42,069 nucleotides of DNA, taken from positions 609,362-651,430 of the forward strand of contig KQ482042.1 in NCBI GenBank assembly GCA_001430745.1. The letters run 5' to 3'. The notes under the pieces are model-generated. The model saw only the letters and a list, made by a program, of their open reading frames with translations. It did not search any database and was not told the origin of the DNA. Positions 1-11,428 of this stretch are shown piece by piece. Source of the DNA: Auxenochlorella pyrenoidosa (lineage: Eukaryota; Chlorophyta; Trebouxiophyceae; Chlorellales; Chlorellaceae). Position 1 is the stretch's first letter; each line of letters starts with the position of its first letter. Both the position numbers and the translations under genes were made by a program.

Positions 1-946
1 TTGGCCTCCAGCCCCTGGCCCCGCAGCTTGGCCGCCAGCGAGCTGCTGCGGTAGCCGACCGTGCAGTAGCACACCACCGTCTTGCCCGCCATGTCGCCGC
101 GGCGGGCCTCAAACTCCTCTTGGGTCAGGCTGCCCGGGATCATGCTCACGGCTGCCTGCAGGGACGGCCGGCGGGTAGGGGGCTGGTGAAGCAGGGTGCA
201 AATCGTGGTGCTCGTGCATGCGTGCTTGGCTGCGACCAGCTTGGCTGCTGCCGGGTCCTGGGGCATGCTTGATCCCTGCTGTCAGGGAGCGTGCAGGTGG
301 GCCATCTGGCACAAGGCAGGGCCACGCCTCGGCAGCTCGCAGGCCTCTGCCAAGCATGCTTCAAGGCCATCCCTTGCCCCCCACACACCCCCTGCGCCCT
401 GCACCCACCTCCTCGGGTGTCCGGCAGTCCACCACCACCGCCTGGGGCAGGCCTGGGCCACCCGTGTCTAGAAGCCTTCGCAACTCTGTACTGGAGATGA
501 GTGGCACCTGCTGGCGGGTGTTCAGAGGCAGGAGTTGAGGGGGGTTAGCCCTGGCGGGTAATGGGCCCTGGGAGTGGGCCCTGTAGGTACTGCAGAGGCC
601 GAGTGCTGTTGCATTGCAGGGCAGGCCCGCGTTCAAGCGTGGCCAATCCAACACACTACGCCACAGCTGGGAAGGCAGCTGTCTGGCATGCACGTGTGTC
701 CCGGTTTCAACCTGCCCAGGGCAAGAGCTGGGCGGAGAGGTGCCATGTGCCGGCAGAGCATGTGTCCCTCCCCATCAGCACCTGGGGGAAGTGCCTCGAT
801 ATTCTCTTGGCCATCGCATGCAGGGTGTTGCTCTTCGCATCGTGCGCTACCTCCTCTCGCAGCGGGCCGCTGCCCGACATAGCTGCCAGCGCCAGGCGCC
901 TTGCTGCCCTGCAGGGCCGGGCACATGAGAGCGAAGGGACATCCAT
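1..946 (-). CDS. Rhodanese-like domain protein, 3' end outside window
   Basis: Three exons read on the minus strand: 946-782, 507-409 and 155-1, all joined in phase 0 with GT-AG introns. The first 55 residues (starting MDVPSLS, rich in Arg/Ala) look like an organellar targeting sequence. The rhodanese fold follows: ISSTELRRLL, then VVVDCRTPEE at about residues 79-88, then IPGSLTQEEFEARRG, then the active-site loop CYCTVGYRSSSLAAKL with the catalytic Cys, which is close to the usual CxxGxR(S/A) rhodanese loop. Rhodanese domains move sulfane sulfur or act as non-catalytic binding modules; the intact loop Cys suggests an active enzyme. The substrate is unknown. The start is the first ATG of the only frame that splices in phase to the domain. 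The C-terminal end lies beyond base 1. Confidence 0.85.
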
Positions 947-1522
947 AGTTTGACAGACCTGGCAAGAGGTTTAATCAAATTTGGAAAGTTTGCTCAGGGA
1001 AGGAAGGAAGATGCCTGCCAGCGACCAGGGTGACCGCAGGGCAGAGCTGGTGGCGGCAGCGGCGGCGCAGCAGTGGCGGCAGCGCTAGGGCAGGCCCCAG
1101 GCTGCTGCAGCTTGCTCAACAGCGCGTGGCATCGACGCTACACTTGCGTTAAACTGACTGCAGCGTTGGAGACCCGCCTGGATGCTCTGCAAGTGCGCCT
1201 GGAAGCAAGGGTACTCGGGACCACCAGGCCTGTGTGCTGCTGAATGTGTGATGGCCTAGTAGCACTGAGATGGACTTCCATCAAGCATCAATAAGGGTGA
1301 CGAATGAGATGGATGCCAGACAGCGACAACTCAAGATCGCCAGGCTGGCAACCTTGGCGGAGACTCTTCTCGCTCTTCAGGGTCCAATTCTCCTTCGTAT
1401 ACTCACGAATATTTAATCGAGCTCGGTTTCAAAGTGGTTTATGCTCGTACACTGCAGTTTCTTTACTCCAACTCTTTATTGGGCCTGCAAACACAGTCTG
1501 CATCCAATCAGCAGATTTTCCT
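947..1522. other. Intergenic spacer between divergent rhodanese and S1 genes
   Basis: This 576-bp region separates two divergently transcribed genes and must hold both promoters. Its AT-richer stretches (for example around 965-985 and 1390-1450) stand out from the GC-rich surroundings. I found no convincing open frame and no clear TATA box in a consistent position. Confidence 0.5.
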
Positions 1523-4500
1523 ATGTATCTTCGTTGTCAGAGCGCGGTCCTGCCCGGCCAGGCTCGCGAAGCACTATTGCAAAGCAGACAGTCAGGACGG
1601 CTGGCCAGGCGGCAGCGAGGCAGCGCCATTGTGGTCTTGGCAAAGAAGAGGAGCAAACCTGTGAGTGAGAGGAGGTTTTGCCAGTGCTGTTTGGCAGCGC
1701 TGTTTGCTGCCGCCGCGCGCTGCCGCCGCCGCTGCCAGCCAATCGTCTGCCCGGGCGCCTGCCTCACAACTGGCAGATGCTTCATGTTGCTGCACCCACG
1801 TGCTGCAGGAGTATGGGAGTGGTAGGGCGCGCCTGCCGGGCCTTGCAGACATGCCTGGCCTACAGGGCGCCTTGAACAGCGGCGGCGCCAGCAGCGGCAA
1901 GGGCAGCAGCAACAACGGCAGCAATGGCAGGGACAGCAGGAACAATGGCAGCAGCAATGGCAGCAGTCCTGGTGGCGCAGCCGGCAGCATCGAGAACGCT
2001 GCCACTCTAGCAGAGTATCTGCGCTTTGGGCGGCTCATTGGCGAGAGCCCGCAGCAGGTGCCCAGGGGAGCAGCTTTGGCAGCACTGCCGCACCCTGCTG
2101 TCTGCAGCATGGGACGGCCCACGGCACCGCCGCCCCTTTTGCACACAGCCTCGTGCCATTGCCTTGAAGGTTGACCTGCCTGCACGACCTCTGTTTCATC
2201 GTTTGTACTCGGCGTGTCCACGGCAGCGGTTGGGAGCTGCGCACACCACTTGAGCAACCCGGCACTCACCACTTGGGCTGACGCTGCCCGCTCCCTACTG
2301 CCCCGCGCAGGTGAAGCAGCAGCTGGACGTCAGCGGGGTGCGAGTGCAGGTGGACGCGGAGAGCAAGGAGTACCTGCAGGTGGGGGGGCCAGCCCGCTGC
2401 CTGCGCCCGCGCATCCCTTGCACCGCCCGCCTGTGTGCCCAGCCCGTCCGGCCAGTAAGCGTGCAGCCGCTGCTGCGGCCCCGCCCCTGTACGCTGCCCA
2501 CTGGGGTTTCGGCTGGCTTCCTCCTGATGCGCAGTCATGGGAGCGCGAGGAGCTGGAGGCGTATGCCATGTTTGAGGCGGTGGTGCGGGCCGAGGCGTCT
2601 CGGAGCGGCGGCGCGGGCACCTCGGCAGCCGCCAAGAAGCTGCAGGCGAGCTGCCGGGCCGCAGGTAGCAGCGGACGTGCTCTGCTTGCACAGGCTGCGG
2701 GCGGCTGCGCATCAGGATGGCCAGCCGGGAGCAGGCATCGCTCTCGCCCACCCTGAGGGTTGCCCCGGTTGTGCCACCTGTGCAGCGCAACAAGAACCTG
2801 GTCTCTGCGGCCGTCAGCGCCGAGGAGCTGCGGCGGGGCGCGCGCAGCCAGTACGAGCGGCCGATCCCCATGACTGCTTCGCAGCGGCGGCTGGCCAGGA
2901 ACAAGCAGAATGCGGGCGGCCTGGGAGCGGGCATGCAGGCGTCGCTGGGTGAGAGGGCTAGGGGGGGGTCGGACAGCCGACGTTTTGAGCACAGATGACA
3001 CGTGCGGCTGGCCTTGAGCCACATGCGTAGGCTTGTCCACACTGCTGCACCCTCTGCTCTTTCTCGCCCACCCGCAGAGGCACTCATGCAGGAGGCTGGT
3101 GCAGCAGAGGAGGAGGGCGGCTTCGAGCTGGTGGCAGCCAGGCCCACGGCGGCGGCTGGCGGGGTGCGCCTGGCTTCCAAGCCCTCCCGCCCGACCGAGT
3201 ACGAGGCAAGTGGGGGGCGGGAGCTGCCCTGCCTGCAGGTTCCTGCTCTGTTTTTGACTTTGCGTGGCTGGGTCGCAGAAACTTGTGGGGTCCAGCAAGC
3301 GTTGGAAGGTTTTACACGCAAAAACGGCGTGTGCCGCATGCCTGTTGTTGGGGTTGTGCTAAGCTGCCATGGGGTGGGAGAAAGGCAATATTGCTGGCAG
3401 CGCAGCAGCCAGCATGCCAAGCTCCTGCGCGCCTGCTGCCCGACAAAACGGGAGGGTGGTCAAGCGCCCAGACGGTGCGCAGCACCGCTGCTGGGCCGAA
3501 GCTCAGATCACCGATTCTCGGGTTATGCTGCTGACCAGCCGCCCGTCTCCCTCCAGCAGCTCTGAGAGCTTACGCCGCCCCTCGGCGCCCCGATCTGTGA
3601 TCAGCTTCAGCTCTGTCAGCGTGATGAGCTTGATGTTGACGAGCCGCACCTGCAGAACAGTGCAGGGGGCAGAGGCAGGGGGCTCGCAGTCAATGAGCTG
3701 TTGCCAGACAAGCGATGCGGCCCGGGTGGTCAGCAGGTGGGTGGCAGCAGGCTGCTGGGCGGCAGGCTGCTGGCCCACCTCTGTGAGCGGCATGCCCTCT
3801 ATCCGCTCCGGAACATCTGCAACAAGCAAGGAGGGATGGCATTCGCTGCTCAGCTGTGCGTGTCGACATTGCTTGGTGTGTCAAAACATCGGCAGAGGCT
3901 CGCGCGCTGGCACCGCTGCCTGCATGCTCAGCCTGCCATGCATTACGCACGCCCGGCCCGCCTCCGGCCAGCCAACCCCCACGCCGGAGCAGCGGCCACA
4001 AAGGCAGGGCGCAGCGGGGCTCACGGTCTGCCGCGCCTATCCGCGTGTCGGTGAGGCCGAGCAGCGCGCCCACGCGCCCCGCGCGGTTCACCAGCGCGCG
4101 CCGCCCCTCCTCGGGGATGGCGTCCGCCACGCCCTCCGCCTCTGTCGACAGCAGCTGCATGTCATCGATGATGTTGGAGATGCCGCTGCAGGGGGGGCAG
4201 GGTTGGGAGCAGGGGCAGGCGTTGGGGCAGCGGGCAAGGCGTCGGCAAGAACCAGCGCCTCGTCTCGCGTGCACTGCTGCACCCGCCCTTGCCCCAGCTC
4301 TGCCTGTGCTGCTCCAGGACCATCAGGCAAGCGCCGTCTGCTGCCTGATGCTCATCGTGGGGGCTGCGAAAGGGTCTGTTCAGCACCCAGCGGTGCCTGC
4401 CTTCTGCGCCACGCTCACCCGTGCCCCGCTGCCAGCTGCGACACGGTGAAGAGCAGCTGGAACTGCCAGCTCTTCTTGATCTCGCCCAGCGAGGTGCCAA

Positions 4501-7500
4501 TCTCATCGGCAGGGGTCTCAATGTAGAACTCTAGCCCAAAGCCATTCACGTTGTTCTCCCCTGCACGGCACGACAACCTTCAGTTTGCTGTGTGCCAGGC
4601 CGCTGGCCGTTGCAGCCACGGCACCCCAGCAGTGCAAGAAACCAATACATGCGCTGCCACGCACCCTCGTGAATGTCGTCAAAAGGGTCACTGCGGGGGT
4701 GGGGTCGGAAGGGAATCGCAACATGAGAAGCGGCATGTACTGCAGCCGCTGCCAGCGCGTCTGCTGCTGTTTCCCGGAGCCCACGAGCTGAGCATCGCCA
4801 AACGTGCAAAGAGGTGTGCCTGCCGACAAGAGGCGCAGGGCCTTTGGCAGGTTGCACGAGTGTGCCGGACTGTCCCACCTGAGCCCATCGCTGACAATCA
4901 TGACGTTGCCGCTGGGCCGGTGAATGACCCGGAAGTTTTGCCGCACCGCCGGCCACTTGGGGCCCGCCATCAGGCTGCTGCTGCCGGGGCTCTGCCCCAG
5001 GGCAAATGGCTCGAGGCTGCCCAGGCTGCGCCACACGCGCTCACGCGCCGCGGCGCTCTGCTCCACAAGCTCATCCACTGCAGCAGACATGCAGTGACAT
5101 GCTGGTATGGCCATGCTGCAAGCAGGGCTTCGTGCCTCTGCCTGGAGCAGGCAAGGCTTGCGAGCAGCGTTGGGAAGGCGGCGGCGGCCCACCCGCCACC
5201 CCGCCTACCTGTGGCCGAGTTGGCCTGCGGCTGCAACAGGTTCAGCGGCTGCAAGTACTGATCGCCGGCATTGCCTTCTCGGTCGCCGCCGCAGCAGCTG
5301 AGACAAGCAAACACTCGCATTCGTCGTCCGCTCTGCCACCCGCCAGCTGCCTCGGGCCAAGCAGCTCTTTACTGCAGCACACGTGCCCCGAGTGATCTGT
5401 CTGCTCGCACTGCGCTCCGTCGTTCGGGAAGTTGGCTAGGGCGGAGAGCCAGAGCGTGATCACAGGCCTGCGCGGTGGTTGGAATGTGGATCACACCGAG
5501 TTTATCTGATGAGCCCGCCTCGTGTTGCAGGTGGCATGCCATGGCAGCGACGCCCCGCGGGGCCCCGCTGGCGGCGACCTGGCTGCTGACGGCCGCCGGC
5601 AGGCAGGCCGCGGCAGGAAGCGCCGAGAAATGTTAATCTCGGCTTGCGTTCACCCACTGTTTGTATTTCTAACCTCCGAAGCGCTCATCAACCGCAGGAG
5701 TTTGATGACGACGAGATGGACCTGGACGCCATGTGGGCAGAGGTGGAGGCGGAGGCTGCTGCAGCTGCCGCGGTGCCACTGGCGCCACCCCCTCGCCAGG
5801 CACCGCCTCGCGCAACCTATGACCAGTTTGATCAGCTGCTGGGCAAGCCCAGCAAAGCACAGGGCGGAAAGACGGCCAAGCCCAGCGGCAGCCAGGCATT
5901 CAGCTCTCGCGGCAGCGGCAGCCTGGCATCGGTGGGCCAGCTCAAGGATGCGCTGCCGCCACGCCCAGCGGCGCCCACGGCAACCGACAGGGCTGCAGCG
6001 CAGCCGGCCTCCGGCATGACCCAGCTCAACCTCCGCAAGGCCGCAGCCCCTGTGAAGCTTGCCGCCAAGCCTCAGGCCAGCGTGGCAGCGCGAGAGGCTG
6101 CTCAGCGCCCAGCGCCGCCGCCGCCAGCCCCTGAGCCTACCCTTGCATCCAAGCCGGCGCGGCCTGCAGCACCTGAGCCCCCGGCTGCGCCAGCGGCTCC
6201 CAATCCACCGGCGGCGCCGCAGCCCCTATCATTGGCAGCGCAGCCCCCTGCACCTCCCAAGCGCCCTGCGACGCCAAAGGCGCAGGCACCGCCCAGGGCA
6301 GCCGAGCAGGCCGTGCCGCCTGTGGCCGCCAAGCCTGAGCCACGCACGCCCGAGCCAAGTGCAGCCCAGGCCAGCGATGCTGCACCTTCTGTGGTTGCTG
6401 CACCTGCAGCGGCAACAGAGGAGGCCGGCGACGTGCCTGCCCCTGCTCCCAAGCCTGCCAGGAAGGCGCAGCCCGCGCCCGCTCAGCCAGCACAGCCCGC
6501 GCCGGCTGCGGCAGCGCAGGCGCAGGCACTGCAGGAGGAAGCAGCTGCTGTGGAGTCTGCGCCCAGCCGGCCGCAGCGGCCGCTGCCGCCCATGCAGCGC
6601 AGCGCGGAGCAGCGGCGGGCGGCGAATGCGGCGTATGGGGCTGAGGCCTTGTTGGACCGCCGGGTGGAAGAGCTGACCGTGTGGCAGGTCAACGCCGCGG
6701 GGGTGCTTGTGCGCAACGAGCGGCTCTCGGGTGCGCAGACGCTGAGACTGTCCCTGCTGTTTGTGCTGGGGCGTGTGCATGCCCGCCCGCCGGCAGCGCC
6801 CGCAGCCGCAGCGCCCCCGCCACGCAAGCCTGCTCGCATGCCGGCGCTGGGTGGTGCCGCTGTGCATGGGAGGGTCATCAAAGGCGCCACCTCTGCAGCT
6901 ACACAGGGCGAGCCGCTTCGGCGCTCCTGATCACCGTTCTGGGTTGCTTTCCTGGTCCGCTGCGCAGGTTTTGTGCCCACGTCCCTGCTGGCCCCTGCCA
7001 CCGTCAGCGAGGTGCTCGCAGAAGAGCAGAAGTTGGCGGCTGCAGCGGCTGCAGGCCCCGGCGCGGCACAGCCAGAGCAGGAGGGCGCACCTGGCGACAG
7101 CCTTGATGTCGCCGCGCGCAGGTGGGGGTGTGGGGCGAAGGCGGGGCAAAGCATGGCACGATTTCTGGCATGCAGCCCTGCGCCCATGGCTCGTGCACAC
7201 TGGGCCAGCACGCACGTGTGCAGTGCAGTAGCTGTGCCCACCCTGAGTCACGCTGTGCTGCCTCGCCCCTGCAGCGCTGTGCGCCGCGAGGCGCTGGCTG
7301 CGGTGATGATGGGCCGCCAGCTGTCTGCCCGTGCGGTGAACGTCGACGACAGCAGCAAGCGCGTCGTGCTGTCAGGTGCGTGGCAGCGTGGAGCCAGAAC
7401 CGCTAATACTGAGAGCGGGGGCAGCTGTACAGGCAGCCAGCATTGGGGGTGAGCGGCCGATGCGTGTAGCAGCATTCCAAACCCTCTTGCCGTGGCTGCC

Positions 7501-8949
7501 GCCCTTTTGCGCCTGTGCAGAGCGCGCTGCCATGTCGCAGCCCGGCCCCCGCGCCGCACCCCCCACGCTGGAGGAGCTGCGGGCAGCTGCCAAGCAGCTG
7601 GGAGAGGTTGTGGACGCCACGGGTGCGAGCAACGCAGCGTTGGGCGCGGCCCTCTGATGCGCGCTCCGCAGCGAACGCTTGCGCCGGAGCTGCCCTGCCG
7701 TCCATGCCAGCCTGCAAGCCTGCAGTGCCAGTTGCAGGCCCGCCGCCACCCTGCATCCGCCGCCCTCCCCCACCCCCTCTGCAGTTGTCGTTGTCAAGCC
7801 GTTTGGCTGCTTTGTGGAGTTTGCCGTTGGCCTGCCCGCCAGCGCCGCAGAGCCTGCTGCAGGCCAGCAGGAGGCCACCCCCCGCAGCGTCTCGCTGGTG
7901 GGGCTGGTGCATGCGAGCGAGGTGTCCTGGGACCCGCAGGTGGACGTCATGCAGGCCATCAAGGTGAGGCAGCCCCTCACCTGCATGCACCGCTCCTGGC
8001 GGGCGGGGGGTTGGGGGGGGGTCCCATCGGCCAGAGCACCTGACCTCCCTGTGGTGTTACGACTGGGTTGCCGCTCAAGCTGTCCACCCCACCTGCACGA
8101 CTCCTCGCCACCTGTGCCCCTGCCCGCCACCACCGCAGGCTGGCCAGCGTGTGCGGGCCAAGATCATGCACGTGGACGCCGCCAAGGCGCGCGTGTTCCT
8201 GTCCATGCGCCGCACCGCCCCCAACCCGCTGCTGGAGACGCTCGACTCGCTCGTCACCTCGGCAGGCGCCGCCTCCACGGCCGCGGCGCGCGACGGCGAC
8301 GCCGACACGCGCGCGGCCGCGGCACAGCTGGACCAGCGCCCCGCGCTGGGCGACCTGGCAGAGGCGGCGGCGTTTGCGGGGCTGCTGCGCGCGGCGCGCG
8401 GCGTGCACAGCGTGGAGCTGGGCGTGCGCCTGCAGAGCAGGGCGGCCTCCCAGGCGAGGACGGGCGGCAGGGTTTGTGTGGGGGGGTGGGGGATTGGGGG
8501 GGGGGCTGCAAGGTTGGCCTGCTCTGCTCCTGGCCTGCTACACGCAGCCCAAAGCTCGCCAACTGATTTGTCTCGATCACCTGCGTGTGTCAAGCATGCA
8601 GCTCAACCGCCATGCCATGCTCGGTATGAAGGCCAGTCGAGCTGCCACCCGCCCTGTGCTGCAGTCCCTCGAGGTCTTCATGGCAAAGAACCCGGCGGCT
8701 GGGATCGGCGGGGCGGTGGCGGCAGCTGGTGGCGCCGCCAGCGGCAGCGCGACCGGGCAGCCCGAAGGTGCAGCAGCCGCTGTGCCCGCGGATGCCCGCA
8801 GCTACAACCTGGTCCTGCGCAAGGAGACGAGCGTGCAGGAGGTGGCTGTGGTGGCCAGCCTGGGCAGGGATGAGGTGCGCGAGCTGGCGGCTGCCTGCGT
8901 GGCCGAGCTGGCCGCCGAGGCCGAAGCAGAGCAGGCGCTTGCCGCTTGA
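1523..8949 (+). CDS. Chloroplast S1 RNA-binding domain protein (two S1 domains)
   Basis: Thirteen exons: 1523-1660, 1809-2057, 2311-2379, 2535-2664, 2694-2948, 3078-3205, 5698-6730, 6968-7121, 7275-7375, 7521-7622, 7785-7963, 8139-8453, 8665-8949. They sum to 3138 nt in one frame (1045 aa). Residues 1-46 form a chloroplast-type transit peptide (MYLRCQSAVL...VVLAKKRSKP). Residues 47-330 are low-complexity then charged; 330-620 are Ala/Pro-rich and probably disordered. The first S1 domain (~639-752) has NAAGVLV, GFVPTSLL and RVVLSER. The second (~779-869) has VVKPFGCFVEF, LVGLVHASEV and ARVFLSMRR. S1/OB domains bind RNA, so the likely role is plastid RNA metabolism or translation. Exon 6 ends at a GC donor (GAG/GCAAGT). 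The 2.5-kb intron that follows contains the SUFU-like gene on the other strand. If exons 1-6 and 7-13 were separate genes, the second half would lack a good start. The exon 12 donor could also be at 8471. Confidence 0.75.
3312..3316 (-). terminator. Candidate poly(A) signal TGTAA of the nested SUFU-like gene
   Basis: On the minus strand this reads TGTAA, the usual chlorophyte poly(A) signal, 187 nt beyond the SUFU-like stop codon. It suggests the nested gene ends its own transcript inside the host intron. Confidence 0.4.
3503..5320 (-). CDS. SUFU-like (suppressor of fused) domain protein, nested gene
   Basis: Seven exons on the minus strand: 5320-5209, 5077-4879, 4690-4665, 4560-4419, 4185-4025, 3816-3779, 3649-3503, totalling 825 nt (274 aa), all in phase. 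The pattern fits the bacterial-type suppressor-of-fused family: FRVIHRPSGNVMIVSDGLSD followed by PFDD, then NGFGLEFYIETPADEI, KKSWQFQLLFTVSQLA, HGGISNIIDD, GRVGALLGL, then VRLVNIKLITLTEL and GRRKLSELL near the C-terminus. The N-terminus (MRVFACLSCCGGD) is Cys-rich; a Gly at position 2, needed for myristoylation, is absent. Function in algae is unknown; animal SUFU restrains Gli factors, but the bacterial-type proteins are uncharacterised. A TTACA (reverse TGTAA) lies 187 nt past the stop. The whole gene sits within the S1 gene's intron 6. Family assignment is from remembered motif patterns, not a search. Confidence 0.7.
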
Positions 8950-9658
8950 AGGACCGCTTGTCTGGAAGGGCGGAGCGGCTAGCAGGCAGGTAGGCAGGCA
9001 GGCAGGCAGCCTGCACCTCTGTAGCATGTGCACAAAGCCTATGCGCAGCGCCACCGCCCGCGACCGGTGCCAGCAGCCCACCACCCAGATGGCGGCGTGC
9101 ACGGCGAGTTGCATGCGAGCTACGGGCAACCGAGTGGTACATCCCAACTCTTACCGCTGTGAATTTACAAAAACGCAGCGCCACATTCAACAAGGAACGG
9201 TGTGCACAAAAGATGCTCAAGTGTTGGGTGCGGCCGCAAGCGGTGCTGGCCAGCTGGCCGCTGCAGCTGGCTGCCTGGTGCCCAGCAGTCGCCTGTGTAG
9301 TATTCTCGCCAGTACTTCTTCGGGTTTCATTGTGTGAGCCTGGTTCCCTCGGCTGTCAAGACGCGGATTGTTCCTCGCGAGGCGCTGTTCCGCCTGAAGG
9401 CGCCCCAAAAGTTTTACCCGCGCCTGCGACCCTCAAGCCTTCAGCTCAGGCAGGCGCTTCACGTGCATAGCATGAGGGCCGCTTCCGGCACTCACTGCCG
9501 CCCTGCCGCCGCTTCTGCCTTCCCTGCCGACGCCAGCTGCCCGTCAGGCGCACTTCACGTGCCCGCCAGGACCCTTCCCTGTGGATTCCGGCATGGCACA
9601 GCAGCGCTTTCTCCCACGACCTCCCTCTCTGCACTTGAATGCAGCTGGAGGTTAGCTC
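8950..9658. other. Intergenic region
   Basis: About 700 bp between the S1 gene and the next gene on the same strand. It holds a short GCAG/GGCA repeat (about 8986-9010). No supportable coding frame was seen. Confidence 0.5.
8986..9010. repeat. Short (GGCA)n microsatellite
   Basis: About five GGCA-type tetramer units lie directly after the S1 gene stop. Similar tetramer runs occur at 17937-17956 and 24195-24215 within introns, so this is a common simple repeat here. Confidence 0.6.
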
Positions 9659-11128
9659 ATGAAAAGAATGCCACCGTCGCCTCTCACCGCCGCTGCACAC
9701 TTGTTGGCAGCGCCGGCATCCTCGCGCGCCCAGCCGCCGCCATCGCTGCACCGCTTCCTGGCGGCGAGATGGGCAGCGGTGGATCAGATGACCCTCGCCC
9801 TGGTCATGTGCGTGCACGCCTCGGTGCTCTTCAGAGGCTCCCTCGAGCCGCGAGAGGTGCTGACGTACCGAGCGCTGCTCGTGGCGCACGCGAGCTCCCT
9901 GGCGCTGTCGCTGGCCGCCCCCGCCACCTACCTGCGGCACCGCAGCGCCATCATTTCGGCGCTGCGCCTTGTGGACCTGCTGCTGCTGACGGAGCTAGTT
10001 GACATGCAGCGCATCCACCAGCCCGCCAGCGCGGCAGCGGCGGCAGCGGGGCAGCGGCTGCAGGCCGCGGGTGCAGGCAGCTGCAGCAGCAGCAGCAGTG
10101 CCAGCAGCCTGGCTTTCTCGCTGCGTGGCATGTCTGCAGACGGCGCGCTGGCAGCCCTGCGTGCCTGGCGGCTGCAGGCGCAGGGCAGCCTGCAGGCAGC
10201 GGTGGTGTTCATGGTGGCGATCACACGCCTGCACGCGCTCCTGGCGTGCGCGTCCGGCGCCCCGCTGCGGCCAGCGCTGCACCTGCTTGTGCACGGCACC
10301 ACCGTGGGCGTGCTGTGCCTCAGGTCGCCGGCAGGTGAGCTGGAAGAGGGCGCAGAGAGAACATGCCACATGGGGGGGAAATTTTCCCGCAGCCGGGTGC
10401 CACTGCAATCAGGGGGCCTGCGCCCTCGTTCACTGGCGGTTTTTTTTGCCACCTCACCTGGCCGCGTAATCTTATCCAGGCGCTTGCTGCCTTTGGGCTT
10501 CCCAACCCCTGCTGCCTGCAGCCTGCAGCCGCTACGTGGGTGCTGCCAGCCCCCACAATGCCCAGCTGGTGGAGGGCCTGTTCTGGGTGCTGCGGCAGAT
10601 GACCTCCACCCTCGCTGTCGGCAGCGGCCTGGCCCTGGGGGGGGCGGCCGACGCCATGAGCACCTCGCAGAAGTGTGTGGCTGTCACCTGGTCGCTTGAG
10701 GTGGGGGCGGGGGGGGGGGCGGGGCGCGGCCGGGCTGCGTTGCCCACCTGCAAATAGGGCACTAGCGGCTTGGCTGCGTCGAGACGCAAGGCCTGCACGC
10801 AGCTGAGAGGAGCACCGCCAACATGGGAGCTGAGAGCCCCGCTGCTCCCCTCCCACGCATGCACCCCCAGCAGATCTCCGTCGGCCTCGTGCTGCTCACG
10901 CTGGCGGTGTGGCGCGTGCAGCTGGGCGCCGCCCAAAAGTGCGTGGAGGGGGCACAGCGGGGCCCGCACCGCGAGGCCGCGGAGCAGGAGCTGACGTGCA
11001 GCGAGTATGCGCGGCTTTGCGCGCCGGCGCTGGAGGCCGCCAACAGCGCGGGCTGGGCGGTGGCCACGGTGGTGGCGGCGCTCTTTGGCTTTGTGGGCGG
11101 CCTCCTGTATGCGCAGAGCACAGAGTGA
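9659..11128 (+). CDS. Multi-pass membrane protein of unknown function
   Basis: Three exons: 9659-10334, 10522-10700, and 10874 (or 10871)-11128; 1110 nt, about 369 aa, in one frame. Hydrophobic stretches include MTLALVMCVHASVLF (residues ~41-55), LLVAHASSLALSLAAPATYL, AVVFMVAITRLHALLACA, LHLLVHGTTVGVLCL, SVGLVLLTLAVWRV and a C-terminal WAVATVVAALFGFVGGLLY, so five or six membrane spans are likely. The N-terminal 35 residues are Ala/Pro/Arg-rich and could be a transit peptide. A loop before the last span carries several Cys residues. I do not recognise the family. The last exon junction is supported by a hydrophobic segment that continues across it (TWSLE then ISVGLVLL). The start is the first ATG in the open frame; there is no independent check. 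Confidence 0.65.
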
Positions 11129-11428
11129 CGGGCTGGGAGTGCAGATTCCACCTTTCGTCCAGCATGCTCGTCCTGGTCCCTTGCACCAGGCTGCCTGCTG
11201 AAATTGATTTGATGCAATCATGGCACTTCCAGCTCACAAAAGGACTGGGCCTCAGTGGCAAGTCGACAGCTAAAAAAATGCAGGTGTGGGGTCCAGGCAG
11301 AGACAGAGGAGCATATTGGGTGTGCAAGCAGGACGTGGCTTGACGGGCAGGATCCACAGCCTGCCGGCTGTGCATTGGGTCACCGACAGATACTCAAATG
11401 GCAGCCGAGCTGCTCCTGCAACACATGG
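11129..11428. other. Convergent intergenic region
   Basis: This 300-bp stretch lies between the 3' ends of the membrane-protein gene (+) and the ankyrin locus (-). No gene and no clear TGTAA signal were seen. Confidence 0.4.

Noticed and set aside
2266..3420. Long minus-strand open frame (384 codons) opposite the S1 gene exons
   Set aside because: It is the GC-rich antisense shadow of the plus-strand exons. It crosses clear plus-strand introns and shows no domain or plausible start.
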